Shown here one piece after another: positions 1 to 9,506 of a DNA stretch of 27,029 nt (position 1 is the first letter of the stretch; every line of letters begins with the position of its first letter). The position numbers and the translations under genes were made by a program. Location of the stretch: NCBI GenBank assembly GCA_002305315.1, contig DBQQ01000058.1:1-27029 (forward strand), in the 5' to 3' direction. Below the pieces are notes generated by a model, which worked only from the letters and a program-made list of their open reading frames with translations, was not told the DNA's origin and did no database searches. The DNA comes from Clostridiales bacterium UBA1390. Lineage in GTDB: Bacteria; Bacillota; Clostridia; Lachnospirales; Bianqueaceae.

Positions 1-9
1 CCCTCTGCT

Positions 10-288
10 TTATACGCAAAATCAAGATTTTGCTGCGCCTTTTCGAGGATCCGCGTACAATCAGTTGCAAAAGGAATGGAATTATACGCTGTTCTGCGAT
101 TCTGAAGTGCATCTCTACTGACCTACGTATAATAAGTAATAAAAGGAACCAATTTATACGCAAATGCAGGATTTGAAGGGCGGCGAATCTACAAACTGCG
201 TATAAAATGCCTTGCGGGGACGGAGACGCCCCTCGAATTATACGCAAATGCAGGATCGACGGCATGCAAATCCTCGAAGTGCGTATAA
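10..288. repeat. Cluster of four ~51-bp imperfect palindromic repeats
   Basis: Four elements lie at 10-60, 82-132, 154-205 and 238-288. Each opens with TTATACGC and closes with GCGTATAA or a one-base variant (GCGTACAA in the first, ACGTATAA in the second). They are 51, 51, 52 and 51 bp long and start 72, 72 and 84 bp apart. The third and fourth share their first 19 bases (TTATACGCAAATGCAGGAT). In the fourth, 14 of the outer 19 bases of the two arms are complementary. The first contains a perfect inner hairpin, GCAAAATC-AA-GATTTTGC (16-33). The first two spacers share AAAAGGAA. No open reading frame is supported in 1-352, so this cluster is the main content of that stretch. It could be a REP-like intergenic repeat family, a set of protein-binding palindromes, or recombination sites; nothing in the window decides this. 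Confidence 0.75.
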
Positions 289-315
289 AATTCGAAGGTA
301 ACAGTGTAAGAAGAA

Positions 316-336
316 AATGATCTGAAGTTCATCATT
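316..336 (-). terminator. Weak possible terminator of the PHP phosphatase gene
   Basis: Read on the minus strand, just past the stop codon of the phosphatase gene, AATGAT and ATCATT form a 6-bp stem with a 9-nt loop, followed by TTTTCTTCTT. The stem is short and AT-rich, so this is only a candidate. Confidence 0.3.
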
Positions 337-352
337 AGAGAGGAAGGAGATG

Positions 353-1114
353 TTAGAGAATCTGCAGTCCTAGGGAATGAATGGCTTGATAAAGCTCAGG
401 AAAATGGCTTGCCACGTCCTTTGGCGTGTGGGCATCGGATCCGGTTGTGATTTTCCGGCCTCCTAGGGCTTGATAGCGATGAATGATAGGCCAATTGGGG
501 TGCGGATGGTTGAGACCATTTCGATAGGAACCAGTGTTGAGCTCTAGGGCACGGCCCTGATGAATAATAGCGGATAAGATTGCATCGATTTGCGAAGAAT
601 ATTTTTGAATGTCATATTTTTCGAAGGAAGGATCGAAGCGCATGACATAATCCAGATGACCGTATGTGTCGGCGAAGGGGAATTTCTCGACTACGTACAG
701 CACGCCTTCGAAATAATCGCGATAGACTTTGTCAGTGGGCATATGAGAAAAGAAATCGCGATCATAGGGGTCGCCGCCATCGAAAACATGACAGGAGCCG
801 ATCCAGAAGGAGATGACAGAACGGTACTGCCGATAAAAGGCCAGCGAATCTTCTAGGTTATTCGGTTCAATGCCCAGCTCGATGCCGGCATGAATTCGAA
901 TCTGTCCGGCGTATTGGGAACGATATGATTCCAAGGCCTTGCGGTATGCGGGCATGTCTACCAGAAACTCCATGTCCGGATGGTGAAAATCTATGTGTTC
1001 GGTAAAGCAGATTTCAGAAAGTCCAGCAGCGATGGCGGCTTGGATCATGTCTTCCATAGGGGCCTCGCTATCCGCAGAAAAACAGGAATGCATGTGAAAA
1101 TCTTTCATAAACAT
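353..1114 (-). CDS. PHP-family phosphatase, HisJ-type (histidinol-phosphatase-like)
   Basis: Predicted metal-dependent phosphoester hydrolase of the PHP superfamily, 253 residues, the usual size for HisJ-type histidinol phosphatases (histidine synthesis: histidinol phosphate to histidinol). Metal ligands of the family are visible in order: DFHMHS (D5, H7, H9), TEH (E39, H40), GIELG (E79), SCH (H109), GHLD (H153) and a C-terminal TGSDAH (D227, H229). No signal peptide or membrane segment is seen. AAGGGAG lies 4 nt before the first ATG (1112-1114) and 10 nt before a second in-frame ATG (1106-1108), so the protein may start at MKDF. The gene is transcribed alone and divergently from the HD-domain gene, with no other histidine gene nearby, so the true substrate could be another phosphate ester. 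Confidence 0.85.
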   Translation of the reverse strand: MFMKDFHMHSCFSADSEAPMEDMIQAAIAAGLSEICFTEHIDFHHPDMEFLVDMPAYRKALESYRSQYAGQIRIHAGIELGIEPNNLEDSLAFYRQYRSVISFWIGSCHVFDGGDPYDRDFFSHMPTDKVYRDYFEGVLYVVEKFPFADTYGHLDYVMRFDPSFEKYDIQKYSSQIDAILSAIIHQGRALELNTGSYRNGLNHPHPNWPIIHRYQALGGRKITTGSDAHTPKDVASHFPELYQAIHSLGLQIL

Positions 1115-1139
1115 CAGTCTCCCTTCTATGAGTGTCTTT

Positions 1140-1169
1140 ACTATAGCATAGAAACAGAAACTTTGACAA
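1140..1169 (-). promoter_or_regulatory. Promoter of the PHP phosphatase gene
   Basis: On the minus strand TTGTCA (1164-1169) and TATAGT (1140-1145) are separated by 18 bp and lie about 25 bp upstream of the phosphatase start. It is back to back with the HD-gene promoter. Confidence 0.5.
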
Positions 1170-1180
1170 GGAAAGAATGC

Positions 1181-1208
1181 TTGACAGATCGTGAAAAAAT
1201 GCTATGAT
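1181..1208 (+). promoter_or_regulatory. Sigma-A-type promoter of the HD-domain gene
   Basis: TTGACA (1181-1186), a 16-bp spacer and TATGAT (1203-1208), 29 bp before the start codon of the HD-domain gene. Confidence 0.65.
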
Positions 1209-1237
1209 TAAGTAGAAGCAAAAAGGAGGAAGGAAAG

Positions 1238-1825
1238 ATGGAGAGTATAATTACGCGAGAAGCGGCGTGGGAACTTCTGAAGGAATATAATCAGGAATCT
1301 TTTCATCGTCAGCATGCTCTTACCGTAGAAGCGGTGATGGGATGGTTTGCGGAAGAAGAAGGATATGGCGAAGAAAAGGAATTTTGGAGTATTGTGGGAC
1401 TGCTGCATGATGTGGATTTCGAGCGGTATCCGGAAGAGCACTGTAAGAAGGCGGTAGAGATTCTGGAGAGCCATGGGGTCAGTCCGGAGATGATTCATGC
1501 AGTCTGCAGTCATGGGTACGGGCTGGTATCGGATGTGCAGCCGGAACATACGATGGAGAAAATTCTATTTGCCACGGATGAATTGACGGGCTTGATCGGT
1601 GCCGCAGCATTGATGCGTCCCTCGAAGAGCGTGGAAGACATGGAGCTGAAAAGCCTGAAGAAAAAATTTAAGGACAAGCGATTCGCGGCAGGCTGTTCTC
1701 GGGATGTGATTGTCTCGGGGGCTCAGATGCTGGGATGGGAACTGGATACGCTATTAGAAAAAACGTTGGAGGCGATGAAGGCATCCGAAAAGAAAATTCA
1801 GGAAGAAATGCAAGCGATTTCGTAA
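1238..1825 (+). CDS. HD-domain (HDIG-type) predicted phosphohydrolase
   Basis: A 195-residue soluble protein with an HD metal-dependent phosphohydrolase fold. The expected metal ligands are visible: H26 in RQHALTV, the H57-D58 doublet in LLHDVDFE, H92 in CSHG and D114 in ATDELTG. Family members hydrolyse nucleotides or other phosphoesters; the substrate here is unknown. AAGGAGGAAGG lies just before the ATG. The C-terminus (from about residue 160) is rich in Lys and Glu and probably helical. It lies 138 bp upstream of gap with no strong terminator between, so some read-through into the glycolytic operon is possible, though gap has its own promoter. There is no CggR-type repressor in this position. 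Confidence 0.8.
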   Translation: MESIITREAAWELLKEYNQESFHRQHALTVEAVMGWFAEEEGYGEEKEFWSIVGLLHDVDFERYPEEHCKKAVEILESHGVSPEMIHAVCSHGYGLVSDVQPEHTMEKILFATDELTGLIGAAALMRPSKSVEDMELKSLKKKFKDKRFAAGCSRDVIVSGAQMLGWELDTLLEKTLEAMKASEKKIQEEMQAIS

Positions 1826-1852
1826 GGAATACGTTAATTTTTATACAAATAC

Positions 1853-1881
1853 TTGATTTTTGAAGTCGGATAGGATACAAT
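1853..1881 (+). promoter_or_regulatory. Promoter of the glycolytic operon
   Basis: TTGATT (1853-1858), a 17-bp spacer and TACAAT (1876-1881), placing the transcript start near 1888 and giving gap a leader of about 75 nt. Confidence 0.55.
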
Positions 1882-1963
1882 AAAAAATGGAAGCATTCGG
1901 CATAGGCGCCTGCAATTTTTTGCCATGCGGGATGCGGAATTCATCAGAAAAGAGGATGAAAGT

Positions 1964-2956
1964 ATGGCACGGATCGCGATTAATGGTTTTGGCCGTATTG
2001 GACGGAATGCGTTCAAAATCGGCATGGAAAAAGGTTTGGATATTGTAGCGATCAATGATCTGACAGACGCGCAGACATTGGCGCATCTTCTGCGGTACGA
2101 TTCCTGTTTTGGCAAGTATGCGGGTACGGTGGAAGTGCGAGGAAAAGACCTGGTGGTCAATGGTAAACTGGTGCAGGTTGTAGCGGAGCGAGATCCTGCG
2201 AAGCTTCCCTGGAAGGAGCTGGGGATTGATATCGTGATTGAATCCACCGGATTGTTTGCTTCTACGGAGAAGGCACAGGCACATCTGGACGCGGGAGCGA
2301 AGCGAGTCATCATTTCCTGCCCGGCCAAGGGAACCAAGTCCTTCGTCATGGGTGTCAATCAGCAAACCTTTAATCCGGCGACGGATTATATCATTGATAA
2401 TGCATCTTGCACGACGAATTGTCTGGCTCCAGTGGCGAAGGTGCTGCAGGATCGTTTTGGCATTGTGAAAGGCATGATGACCACGGTACATTCGTATACG
2501 AATGATCAGAAGATTCTGGATCTGCCACATAAGGATCTGCGCAGGGCCAGAGCGGCAGCACAGTCGATTATTCCGACTACGACAGGAGCCGCTGAGGCGG
2601 TTGCCAAGGTCATTCCCGAGCTGAAGGGAAAACTGACCGGTATGTCCATGCGCGTGCCGACTCCCACGGTGTCGATCGTAGACTTTGTTGCGGTGTTGGA
2701 ACGAAATGTAACCAAGGCGCAGGTCAACGCAGCCTTTAAGAGTGCGGCAGATGATATCATCCTGGGATATACGGAGGAGCCATTGGTTTCTATTGATTTC
2801 CGGAAGGACTCCCGTTCATCCATCGTGGATGCGCTGTCTACACTGGTCATTGATGGGAATATGGTTAAGGTAGTAGCATGGTATGACAACGAGTGGATGT
2901 ATTCGAATCGTATTGTGGATCTGACCCGTTACGTAGCGGAACGCTGCGGGCTGTAA
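1964..2956 (+). CDS. gap: Glyceraldehyde-3-phosphate dehydrogenase, type I
   Basis: Oxidative phosphorylation of glyceraldehyde-3-phosphate to 1,3-bisphosphoglycerate with NAD+, a central cytosolic glycolytic step. The N-terminal Rossmann signature INGFGRIGR and the D32 in AINDL point to NAD+ rather than NADP+. The catalytic Cys149 sits in ASCTTNC, and H176 in TTVHSYTND is the partner base. I chose the ATG at 1964, which gives 330 residues, the normal length, and is preceded by AGAGGATG. An in-frame ATG at 1925 would add 13 residues that do not belong to the family and lacks a good ribosome binding site. It is the first gene of gap-pgk-tpiA-gpmI-eno. Confidence 0.97.
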   Translation: MARIAINGFGRIGRNAFKIGMEKGLDIVAINDLTDAQTLAHLLRYDSCFGKYAGTVEVRGKDLVVNGKLVQVVAERDPAKLPWKELGIDIVIESTGLFASTEKAQAHLDAGAKRVIISCPAKGTKSFVMGVNQQTFNPATDYIIDNASCTTNCLAPVAKVLQDRFGIVKGMMTTVHSYTNDQKILDLPHKDLRRARAAAQSIIPTTTGAAEAVAKVIPELKGKLTGMSMRVPTPTVSIVDFVAVLERNVTKAQVNAAFKSAADDIILGYTEEPLVSIDFRKDSRSSIVDALSTLVIDGNMVKVVAWYDNEWMYSNRIVDLTRYVAERCGL

Positions 2957-2962
2957 TTTGGA

Positions 2963-2986
2963 TTGCCCCAGGCATCGCCTGTGCAA
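2963..2986 (+). promoter_or_regulatory. Intercistronic stem-loop between gap and pgk
   Basis: TTGC-CCC-AGGC-ATC-GCCT-GT-GCAA forms two stacked 4-bp stems with an internal loop, 7 nt after the gap stop codon. No T-run follows, so it is more likely an RNA-processing or mRNA-stability element than a terminator. Confidence 0.45.
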
Positions 2987-3029
2987 TAAAGAGAGATTAT
3001 CACCAGATTGGGAAAGGAGCATTATAAAG

Positions 3030-4223
3030 ATGCTGAATAAAAAGACAGTAGATGACATTCAGGTAAAAGGAAAGAGAGTATTGGTGCGTTGCGATTTCAA
3101 CGTGCCGATGAAGGATGGCGTGATTACGGATGAGAACCGTATTGTAGCAGCGCTGCCCACAATCAAGAAGCTGATTGCGGATGGCGGCAAGGTGATCCTG
3201 TGCTCTCACCTGGGCAAGCCGAAGAATGGCCCGGAAGAGAAGTTTTCTCTGGCACCGGTTGCGAAGCGTCTGTCCGAGCTTCTGGGACAGGAAGTCGTAT
3301 TCGCGGATGATGATAATGTCGTCGGAGAGAAGGCGAAGGCAGCGGTAGCGGCTATGAAGGATGGCGATGTGGTACTTCTTCAGAATACCCGTTTCCGTAA
3401 GGAAGAGACAAAGAATGGAGAAGAATTCAGCAAGGAACTGGCTTCTCTCTGCGATATCTATGTGAATGACGCGTTTGGCGCAGCCCATCGTGCGCATTGC
3501 TCCACCGTGGGTGTGACCCAGTTTGTAGATACGGCTGTGGTAGGCTATCTGATGGAGAAGGAGATCAATTTCCTAGGCAATGCGGTGAATAATCCGGTGC
3601 GTCCTTTCGTGGCGATCCTGGGTGGCTCCAAGGTATCCGACAAGATCAATGTCATCAACAATCTGCTGAATAAGGTGGACACGCTGATTATCGGAGGCGG
3701 TATGGCGTATACCTTCATGAAGGCACAGGGGTACGAGATTGGTAAGTCCCTGCTGGAGGAAGATAAGATCGATTACGCGAAGGAAATGATGGCCAAGGCA
3801 GAGGAGAAGGGTGTGAAGCTGCTGCTGCCGGTGGATAACATGGTTTCCAAGGAGTTTAACAATGACGCGCCTTTCCGTGTTTGCGAAGGAAACCTGGAGC
3901 CGGATGAGATGGCACTGGATATCGGACCGAAGACACAGAAGATGTACGCAGAGGCATTGGCAGATGCGAAGACAGTAGTATGGAATGGCCCCATGGGCGT
4001 ATTCGAGATGTCGAATTTCGCCAAGGGCACGATCGCGATCGCGCAAGCGCTGGCGGATCTTAAGGATGCCACTACGATTATCGGCGGCGGTGATAGTGCG
4101 GCAGCTGTGAATCAGCTTGGTTTTGGCGACAAGATGACCCACATTTCCACAGGCGGCGGCGCTTCTCTGGAGTTCCTGGAAGGTAAGGATCTGCCGGGTG
4201 TGGTCGCAGTAAATGATAAGTAA
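3030..4223 (+). CDS. pgk: Phosphoglycerate kinase
   Basis: Transfers the acyl phosphate of 1,3-bisphosphoglycerate to ADP, making ATP and 3-phosphoglycerate. The protein is 397 residues, the standard length. Visible signatures are the N-terminal [12 protein letters not shown] (substrate-binding Arg/Asp/Asn), SHLGKPK, LLQNTRF, the GGSKVSDK hinge-region motif, the WNGPMGVFE nucleotide-binding motif and the C-terminal [10 protein letters not shown]. The start at 3030 is preceded by GGAAAGGAG; an upstream in-frame ATG at 2958 sits inside the gap-pgk stem-loop and would add residues foreign to the family. Second gene of the glycolytic operon, 73 bp after gap. Confidence 0.97.
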   Translation: MLNKKTVDDIQVKGKRVLVRCDFNVPMKDGVITDENRIVAALPTIKKLIADGGKVILCSHLGKPKNGPEEKFSLAPVAKRLSELLGQEVVFADDDNVVGEKAKAAVAAMKDGDVVLLQNTRFRKEETKNGEEFSKELASLCDIYVNDAFGAAHRAHCSTVGVTQFVDTAVVGYLMEKEINFLGNAVNNPVRPFVAILGGSKVSDKINVINNLLNKVDTLIIGGGMAYTFMKAQGYEIGKSLLEEDKIDYAKEMMAKAEEKGVKLLLPVDNMVSKEFNNDAPFRVCEGNLEPDEMALDIGPKTQKMYAEALADAKTVVWNGPMGVFEMSNFAKGTIAIAQALADLKDATTIIGGGDSAAAVNQLGFGDKMTHISTGGGASLEFLEGKDLPGVVAVNDK

Positions 4224-4236
4224 ATAACCATCCTAC

Positions 4237-4275
4237 GGGCGGGGCCTGCGGGGAGTCCCTCAGGACCGCCTGATT
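4237..4275 (+). promoter_or_regulatory. GC-rich stem-loop with short T-run between pgk and tpiA
   Basis: GGCGGGGCCTG (4238-4248) pairs imperfectly with CAGGACCGCC (4261-4270) around a 12-nt loop, and TGATTTTTAT follows. It could act as a partial terminator or as a 3' stabiliser for the gap-pgk part of the message, lowering tpiA-gpmI expression relative to gap-pgk. That role is inferred. Confidence 0.5.
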
Positions 4276-4297
4276 TTTATGAAAGGACAGTAAAAAA

Positions 4298-5044
4298 ATG
4301 CGTAAGACGATTGTAGCAGGAAACTGGAAGATGAATAAGACGCCGAGAGAGGCGCTGGAGCTGATTGAGACACTGAAGCCCCTGGTGGGAGATAACGATA
4401 GGACGGAAGTCGTTTTTTGTCCGCCGTTCGTGTCTCTGGTACTGGCGGCGCAGGCGGTCAAGGGAACGAATATCAAGATTGGCGCGCAGAACATGTATTA
4501 TGAAGAGAGCGGAGCCTATACTGGTGAGGTAGCGCCGGAGATGATCAAAGAGTGCGGCTGTGAGTATGTCATTCTGGGGCATTCTGAGCGTCGGGGATAT
4601 TTCGGCGAGACCGATGAGATTGTCAATAAGAAAGTATTGAAGGCTTTTGAGCATGATCTGAAGCCGATCATTTGTGTCGGGGAGACGCTGGAACAGCGCG
4701 AACAGGGTATCACGGTGGATCTGGTTCGTATGCAGGTCAAGATTGCATTGAAGGATGTAAAGCCGGAAGATGCAAAGAAAGCAGTGATTGCGTATGAGCC
4801 GATCTGGGCGATCGGAACTGGACGTACAGCGACCAGTGTACAGGCAGAGGAGGTCTGCGGCGCTATCCGGCAGGTAGTCTCTGAGATCTATGGAGCTGAA
4901 GTGGCAGAAGAGATCCGGGTACAGTATGGCGGCAGCGTCAATGCCGGCAATGCGGCGGAACTGTTTGCCATGCCGAACATCGACGGTGGTCTGGTCGGCG
5001 GCGCGAGCCTGAAGGCGGATTTTGCCAAGATTGTGAATTATTGA
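4298..5044 (+). CDS. tpiA: Triosephosphate isomerase
   Basis: Interconverts dihydroxyacetone phosphate and glyceraldehyde-3-phosphate. It is a 248-residue TIM barrel of normal length. The active-site residues are all present: N9 and K11 in GNWKMNK, H95 in ILGHSERR, E167 in [11 protein letters not shown], and the phosphate-binding YGGSVN and GLVGGASL segments. Third gene of the operon, 12 bp before gpmI, so these two are probably translated from the same message. Confidence 0.97.
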   Translation: MRKTIVAGNWKMNKTPREALELIETLKPLVGDNDRTEVVFCPPFVSLVLAAQAVKGTNIKIGAQNMYYEESGAYTGEVAPEMIKECGCEYVILGHSERRGYFGETDEIVNKKVLKAFEHDLKPIICVGETLEQREQGITVDLVRMQVKIALKDVKPEDAKKAVIAYEPIWAIGTGRTATSVQAEEVCGAIRQVVSEIYGAEVAEEIRVQYGGSVNAGNAAELFAMPNIDGGLVGGASLKADFAKIVNY

Positions 5045-5056
5045 GAAGGGGAAAAC

Positions 5057-6589
5057 ATGAGCAAGAAAACTACGATTTTGATGATATTAGATGGATTTGG
5101 CTTGAATGAGAATCCGGTAGGCAATGCAGTAGCCGCCGCCAAGAAGCCGAATTATGATCAGATGGTCAAGGAGTGGCCTTTCGTGCCAGGGAATGCCAGC
5201 GGACTTTTCGTAGGATTGCCGGATGGACAGATGGGCAACTCGGAGGTGGGTCATCTGAATATTGGGGCAGGCCGTATCGTATATCAAGATCTGACCAAGA
5301 TCACCAAGTCCATTCAGGATGGGGATTTCTTCGAGAATCCGGCCCTTCTGGATGCGGTGAAAAACTGCAAGGAGAATGGCTCCGCGTTGCATCTGATGGG
5401 CCTGTTGTCTGATGGTGGCGTACACAGCCATATTGAGCATGTGTATGGCTTGCTGGAATTGGCAAAGAGAAATGGCCTGGACAAGGTATATGTGCATGGA
5501 TTCATGGATGGACGTGATACACCGCCTTCTTCCGGTATCGAGTATGTGAAGGAACTGGAAGCGAAGATGAAGGAATTAGGTGTGGGTGAGATTGCCACAC
5601 TGTCTGGACGTTATTATGCCATGGATCGGGATAATCGTTGGGATCGGGAAGAGAAAGCCTATAGCGCCCTGGTGTATGGAGAGGGGCATACCGCGGATAG
5701 TGCCGTAGAAGCCATGCAGAAATCCTATGATGAGGGTGCGACCGATGAATTTGTGGTTCCCACGGTAATTCAGAAGAATGGACAGCCCGTGGCCAAGATT
5801 CAGGCGCAGGATTCCATCATCTTCTATAACTTCCGTCCGGATCGGGCCAGACAGCTCACACGCGCATTCTGCGATGATGGTTTCACAGGATTCCAGAGAG
5901 ACCGTCTGCCGGTGTTTTTTGTCTGCTTTACCGATTATGATGCGACGATCCCCAATAAAGAAGTGGCCTTCCACAAAGAAGTGCTGCATAATATTCTGGG
6001 CGAGTATCTGGCTAAGAACGGAAAGACCCAGTTGCGTCTGGCAGAAACGGAGAAATACGCTCACGTGACATTCTTCTTCAATGGCGGTGTGGAAGTGCCG
6101 AATGAAAATGAAGATCGGATCCTAGTACCGTCTCCGAAGGTGGCAACCTATGATCTGAAGCCGGAAATGAGCGCGAATGAGGTGTGCGATAAGCTGGTAG
6201 AAGCCATCGACAGTCATAAATATGATCTGATTGTTGTAAACTTTGCGAATCCGGACATGGTAGGCCATACCGGCATCATGGAAGCAGCAGTCAAGGCGAT
6301 CGAGACAGTGGATGCCTGCCTGGGCCGTACCTTGGAGGCGATCAAGCGGAACGACGCACAGATGTTTCTGTGCGCAGACCATGGAAACGCGGAACAGCTC
6401 ATCGACTATGAGACAGGCGAGCCTTTCACGGCGCATACGACAAATCCAGTACCCTTTGTTCTGGTGAATTACAAGCAGGGTGTGACACTGCGCGAAGGCG
6501 GTAAGCTGGCGGATATTGCGCCCACACTTCTGGAGATGATGGGCATGGATAAGCCTGCAGAAATGACGGGAGAAAGCCTCCTGGTCTAA
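5057..6589 (+). CDS. gpmI: Phosphoglycerate mutase, cofactor-independent
   Basis: Converts 3-phosphoglycerate to 2-phosphoglycerate without 2,3-bisphosphoglycerate, using two Mn2+ ions. The 510-residue length and the alkaline-phosphatase-like fold signatures fit: LDGFG with metal ligand D12, the phosphoserine loop GQMGNSEVGH with S62, HGFMDGRDTPP, NFRPDRARQ, NFANPDMVGHTG and ADHGNAEQ. AGAAGGGG precedes the ATG. Because the enzyme family needs Mn2+, the operon depends on Mn supply, which is of interest given the possible Mn-sensing leader near 22420. Confidence 0.97.
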   Translation: MSKKTTILMILDGFGLNENPVGNAVAAAKKPNYDQMVKEWPFVPGNASGLFVGLPDGQMGNSEVGHLNIGAGRIVYQDLTKITKSIQDGDFFENPALLDAVKNCKENGSALHLMGLLSDGGVHSHIEHVYGLLELAKRNGLDKVYVHGFMDGRDTPPSSGIEYVKELEAKMKELGVGEIATLSGRYYAMDRDNRWDREEKAYSALVYGEGHTADSAVEAMQKSYDEGATDEFVVPTVIQKNGQPVAKIQAQDSIIFYNFRPDRARQLTRAFCDDGFTGFQRDRLPVFFVCFTDYDATIPNKEVAFHKEVLHNILGEYLAKNGKTQLRLAETEKYAHVTFFFNGGVEVPNENEDRILVPSPKVATYDLKPEMSANEVCDKLVEAIDSHKYDLIVVNFANPDMVGHTGIMEAAVKAIETVDACLGRTLEAIKRNDAQMFLCADHGNAEQLIDYETGEPFTAHTTNPVPFVLVNYKQGVTLREGGKLADIAPTLLEMMGMDKPAEMTGESLLV

Positions 6590-6640
6590 GGATTTGTATC
6601 ATGCCTCGAGCTGTTGAGTCAAGAGCAGCCTCTCGGAAGG

Positions 6641-7989
<1,349 letters not shown>

Positions 7990-7995
7990 TCATGG

Positions 7996-8023
7996 ATGAC
8001 GCGGTTTTCCGCGTCATTTCTTT
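7996..8023 (+). terminator. Rho-independent terminator of the glycolytic operon
   Basis: ATGACGCGG (7996-8004), a TTTT loop and CCGCGTCAT (8009-8017) form a perfect 9-bp stem, followed by TTCTTT. It begins 7 nt after the eno stop codon. Confidence 0.85.
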
Positions 8024-8024
8024 A

Positions 8025-8053
8025 TTGACAGAAAGCCCCCGGCTGTTTATAAT
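8025..8053 (+). promoter_or_regulatory. Consensus promoter of cysS-pepF
   Basis: A perfect TTGACA (8025-8030), a 17-bp spacer and a perfect TATAAT (8048-8053) sit immediately after the eno terminator. The leader is only about 30 nt, so there is no room for a T-box. Confidence 0.9.
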
Positions 8054-8090
8054 GAAATAAACATGTCAATAAGGGAAGGAGTACCGCTGA

Positions 8091-9491
8091 ATGGTTTTAT
8101 ATAATACACTCACTAAGAAAATAGAAGAGTTCATACCTTATGAAGAGGGAAAAGTTCGGATGTATACTTGTGGGCCCACGGTCTATCATTATGCGCATAT
8201 CGGGAACCTGCGGAGCTACATCATGGAAGATGTGCTGGAAAAGTTCCTGCGGTATGTGGGGTATGATGTGACTCGTGTGATGAACATCACGGATGTGGGA
8301 CATCTGTCCAGCGATGCGGATACGGGCGAGGATAAGATGCTCAAGGGAGCGAAGCGGGAGCATAAGACGGTGATGGAGATTGCCCAGTTCTATACAGATG
8401 CTTTCTTTTCGGACTGCGAGAAGCTGCGCATCAAACGTCCGGATGTGGTAGAACCCGCTACACACTGCATTTCAGAGTTCATTCATATGATAGAAGTGCT
8501 TTTGGAGAAAGGGTATGCGTATCGCGCGGGAGACAATGTCTATTTCGATACCTCGAAGGTGAAGGACTATTATGTGCTTACAGGCCATAACGAAGAAGAG
8601 CTGATGGTGGGTGTCCGGGACGATGTGGAGGAGGATGCCAATAAACGCAACAAGAGCGACTTTGTTTTATGGTTCACAAAATCCAAATTTGAGAATCAGG
8701 AGCTCAAGTGGGAAAGTCCCTGGGGCCTTGGATATCCTGGCTGGCACATCGAGTGTTCCTGCATTGCGGCGAAGTATCTGGGAGAGCATCTGGATCTGCA
8801 CTGCGGCGGTGTGGATAATATCTTTCCGCATCACACCAATGAGATCGCACAGAGCGAAGCCTACTTCGGGCATCCCTGGTGCAAATATTGGTTCCATGTA
8901 CAGCATCTGAACGAAAAGGGCGGCAAAATGAGCAAATCCAAGGGAGACTTCCTGACCGTTTCTCTGCTGCAGGAGAAGGGCTATGATCCACTGGTCTACA
9001 GGATGTTCTGCCTGCAGTCTCATTACCGGAAACCTTTGGAATTCAGCTATGATGTGTTGGATAACGTAGCGGCGGCCTATCAGAAGTTGAAAACCCGGAT
9101 TCAGAATTTGCAGCGCGAGGGCGAGTTGGATGCCGAGAAGCAGGAGCTGTACAGACAGCGTTTTATCGAAGCCGTCGGCAATGATCTCAATACGTCGTCG
9201 GGACTCACGGTGTTGTATGATATGCTGAAAGCAGACATGAATGATGCGACGAAGCGGGCGATCGCAGAGGATTTTGAGAAGGTGCTGTCTCTGGGACTCA
9301 CAGAGGCGAAAGAAACGGCAGAGCCGCAGGATGAAGAACTGACAGCCTATGTGGAAGAAAAGATCGCGGAACGCGCGGCGGCGAAAAAAGCGAAGGATTT
9401 TGCGAAAGCCGATGCGATTCGGGCCGAGCTGCTGGAGAAGGGCATCGTTCTCAAAGATACTCGCGAGGGGACGCAGTGGCAGAAGGTTTGA
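8091..9491 (+). CDS. cysS: Cysteinyl-tRNA synthetase
   Basis: Charges tRNA-Cys with cysteine in the cytosol. The protein is 466 residues, a class I synthetase of usual length. The N-terminal Rossmann fold carries C27 in YTCGPTVY and the HIGN version of the HIGH motif (36-39). Zn2+ ligands C27, C222 (WHIECSC), the following HH pair and E251 are present, and KMSKSKG starts at 279. The C-terminal DALR-like helical domain ends in the TREGTQWQ sequence usual for the family. GGAAGGAG lies upstream of the ATG. It is transcribed with pepF from a consensus promoter. No serine acetyltransferase gene (cysE), a frequent partner, is adjacent. Confidence 0.97.
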   Translation: MVLYNTLTKKIEEFIPYEEGKVRMYTCGPTVYHYAHIGNLRSYIMEDVLEKFLRYVGYDVTRVMNITDVGHLSSDADTGEDKMLKGAKREHKTVMEIAQFYTDAFFSDCEKLRIKRPDVVEPATHCISEFIHMIEVLLEKGYAYRAGDNVYFDTSKVKDYYVLTGHNEEELMVGVRDDVEEDANKRNKSDFVLWFTKSKFENQELKWESPWGLGYPGWHIECSCIAAKYLGEHLDLHCGGVDNIFPHHTNEIAQSEAYFGHPWCKYWFHVQHLNEKGGKMSKSKGDFLTVSLLQEKGYDPLVYRMFCLQSHYRKPLEFSYDVLDNVAAAYQKLKTRIQNLQREGELDAEKQELYRQRFIEAVGNDLNTSSGLTVLYDMLKADMNDATKRAIAEDFEKVLSLGLTEAKETAEPQDEELTAYVEEKIAERAAAKKAKDFAKADAIRAELLEKGIVLKDTREGTQWQKV

Positions 9492-9506
9492 GATAAGGAG
9501 GAGAAA

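Noticed and set aside
10..288. CRISPR array reading of the TTATACGC repeats
   Set aside because: The repeats are palindromic throughout with diverged centres, the spacers are only 21-32 bp and two of them share sequence, and there are no cas genes.
8054..8090. T-box leader for cysS
   Set aside because: The leader is only about 30 nt and has no specifier stem or T-box sequence.
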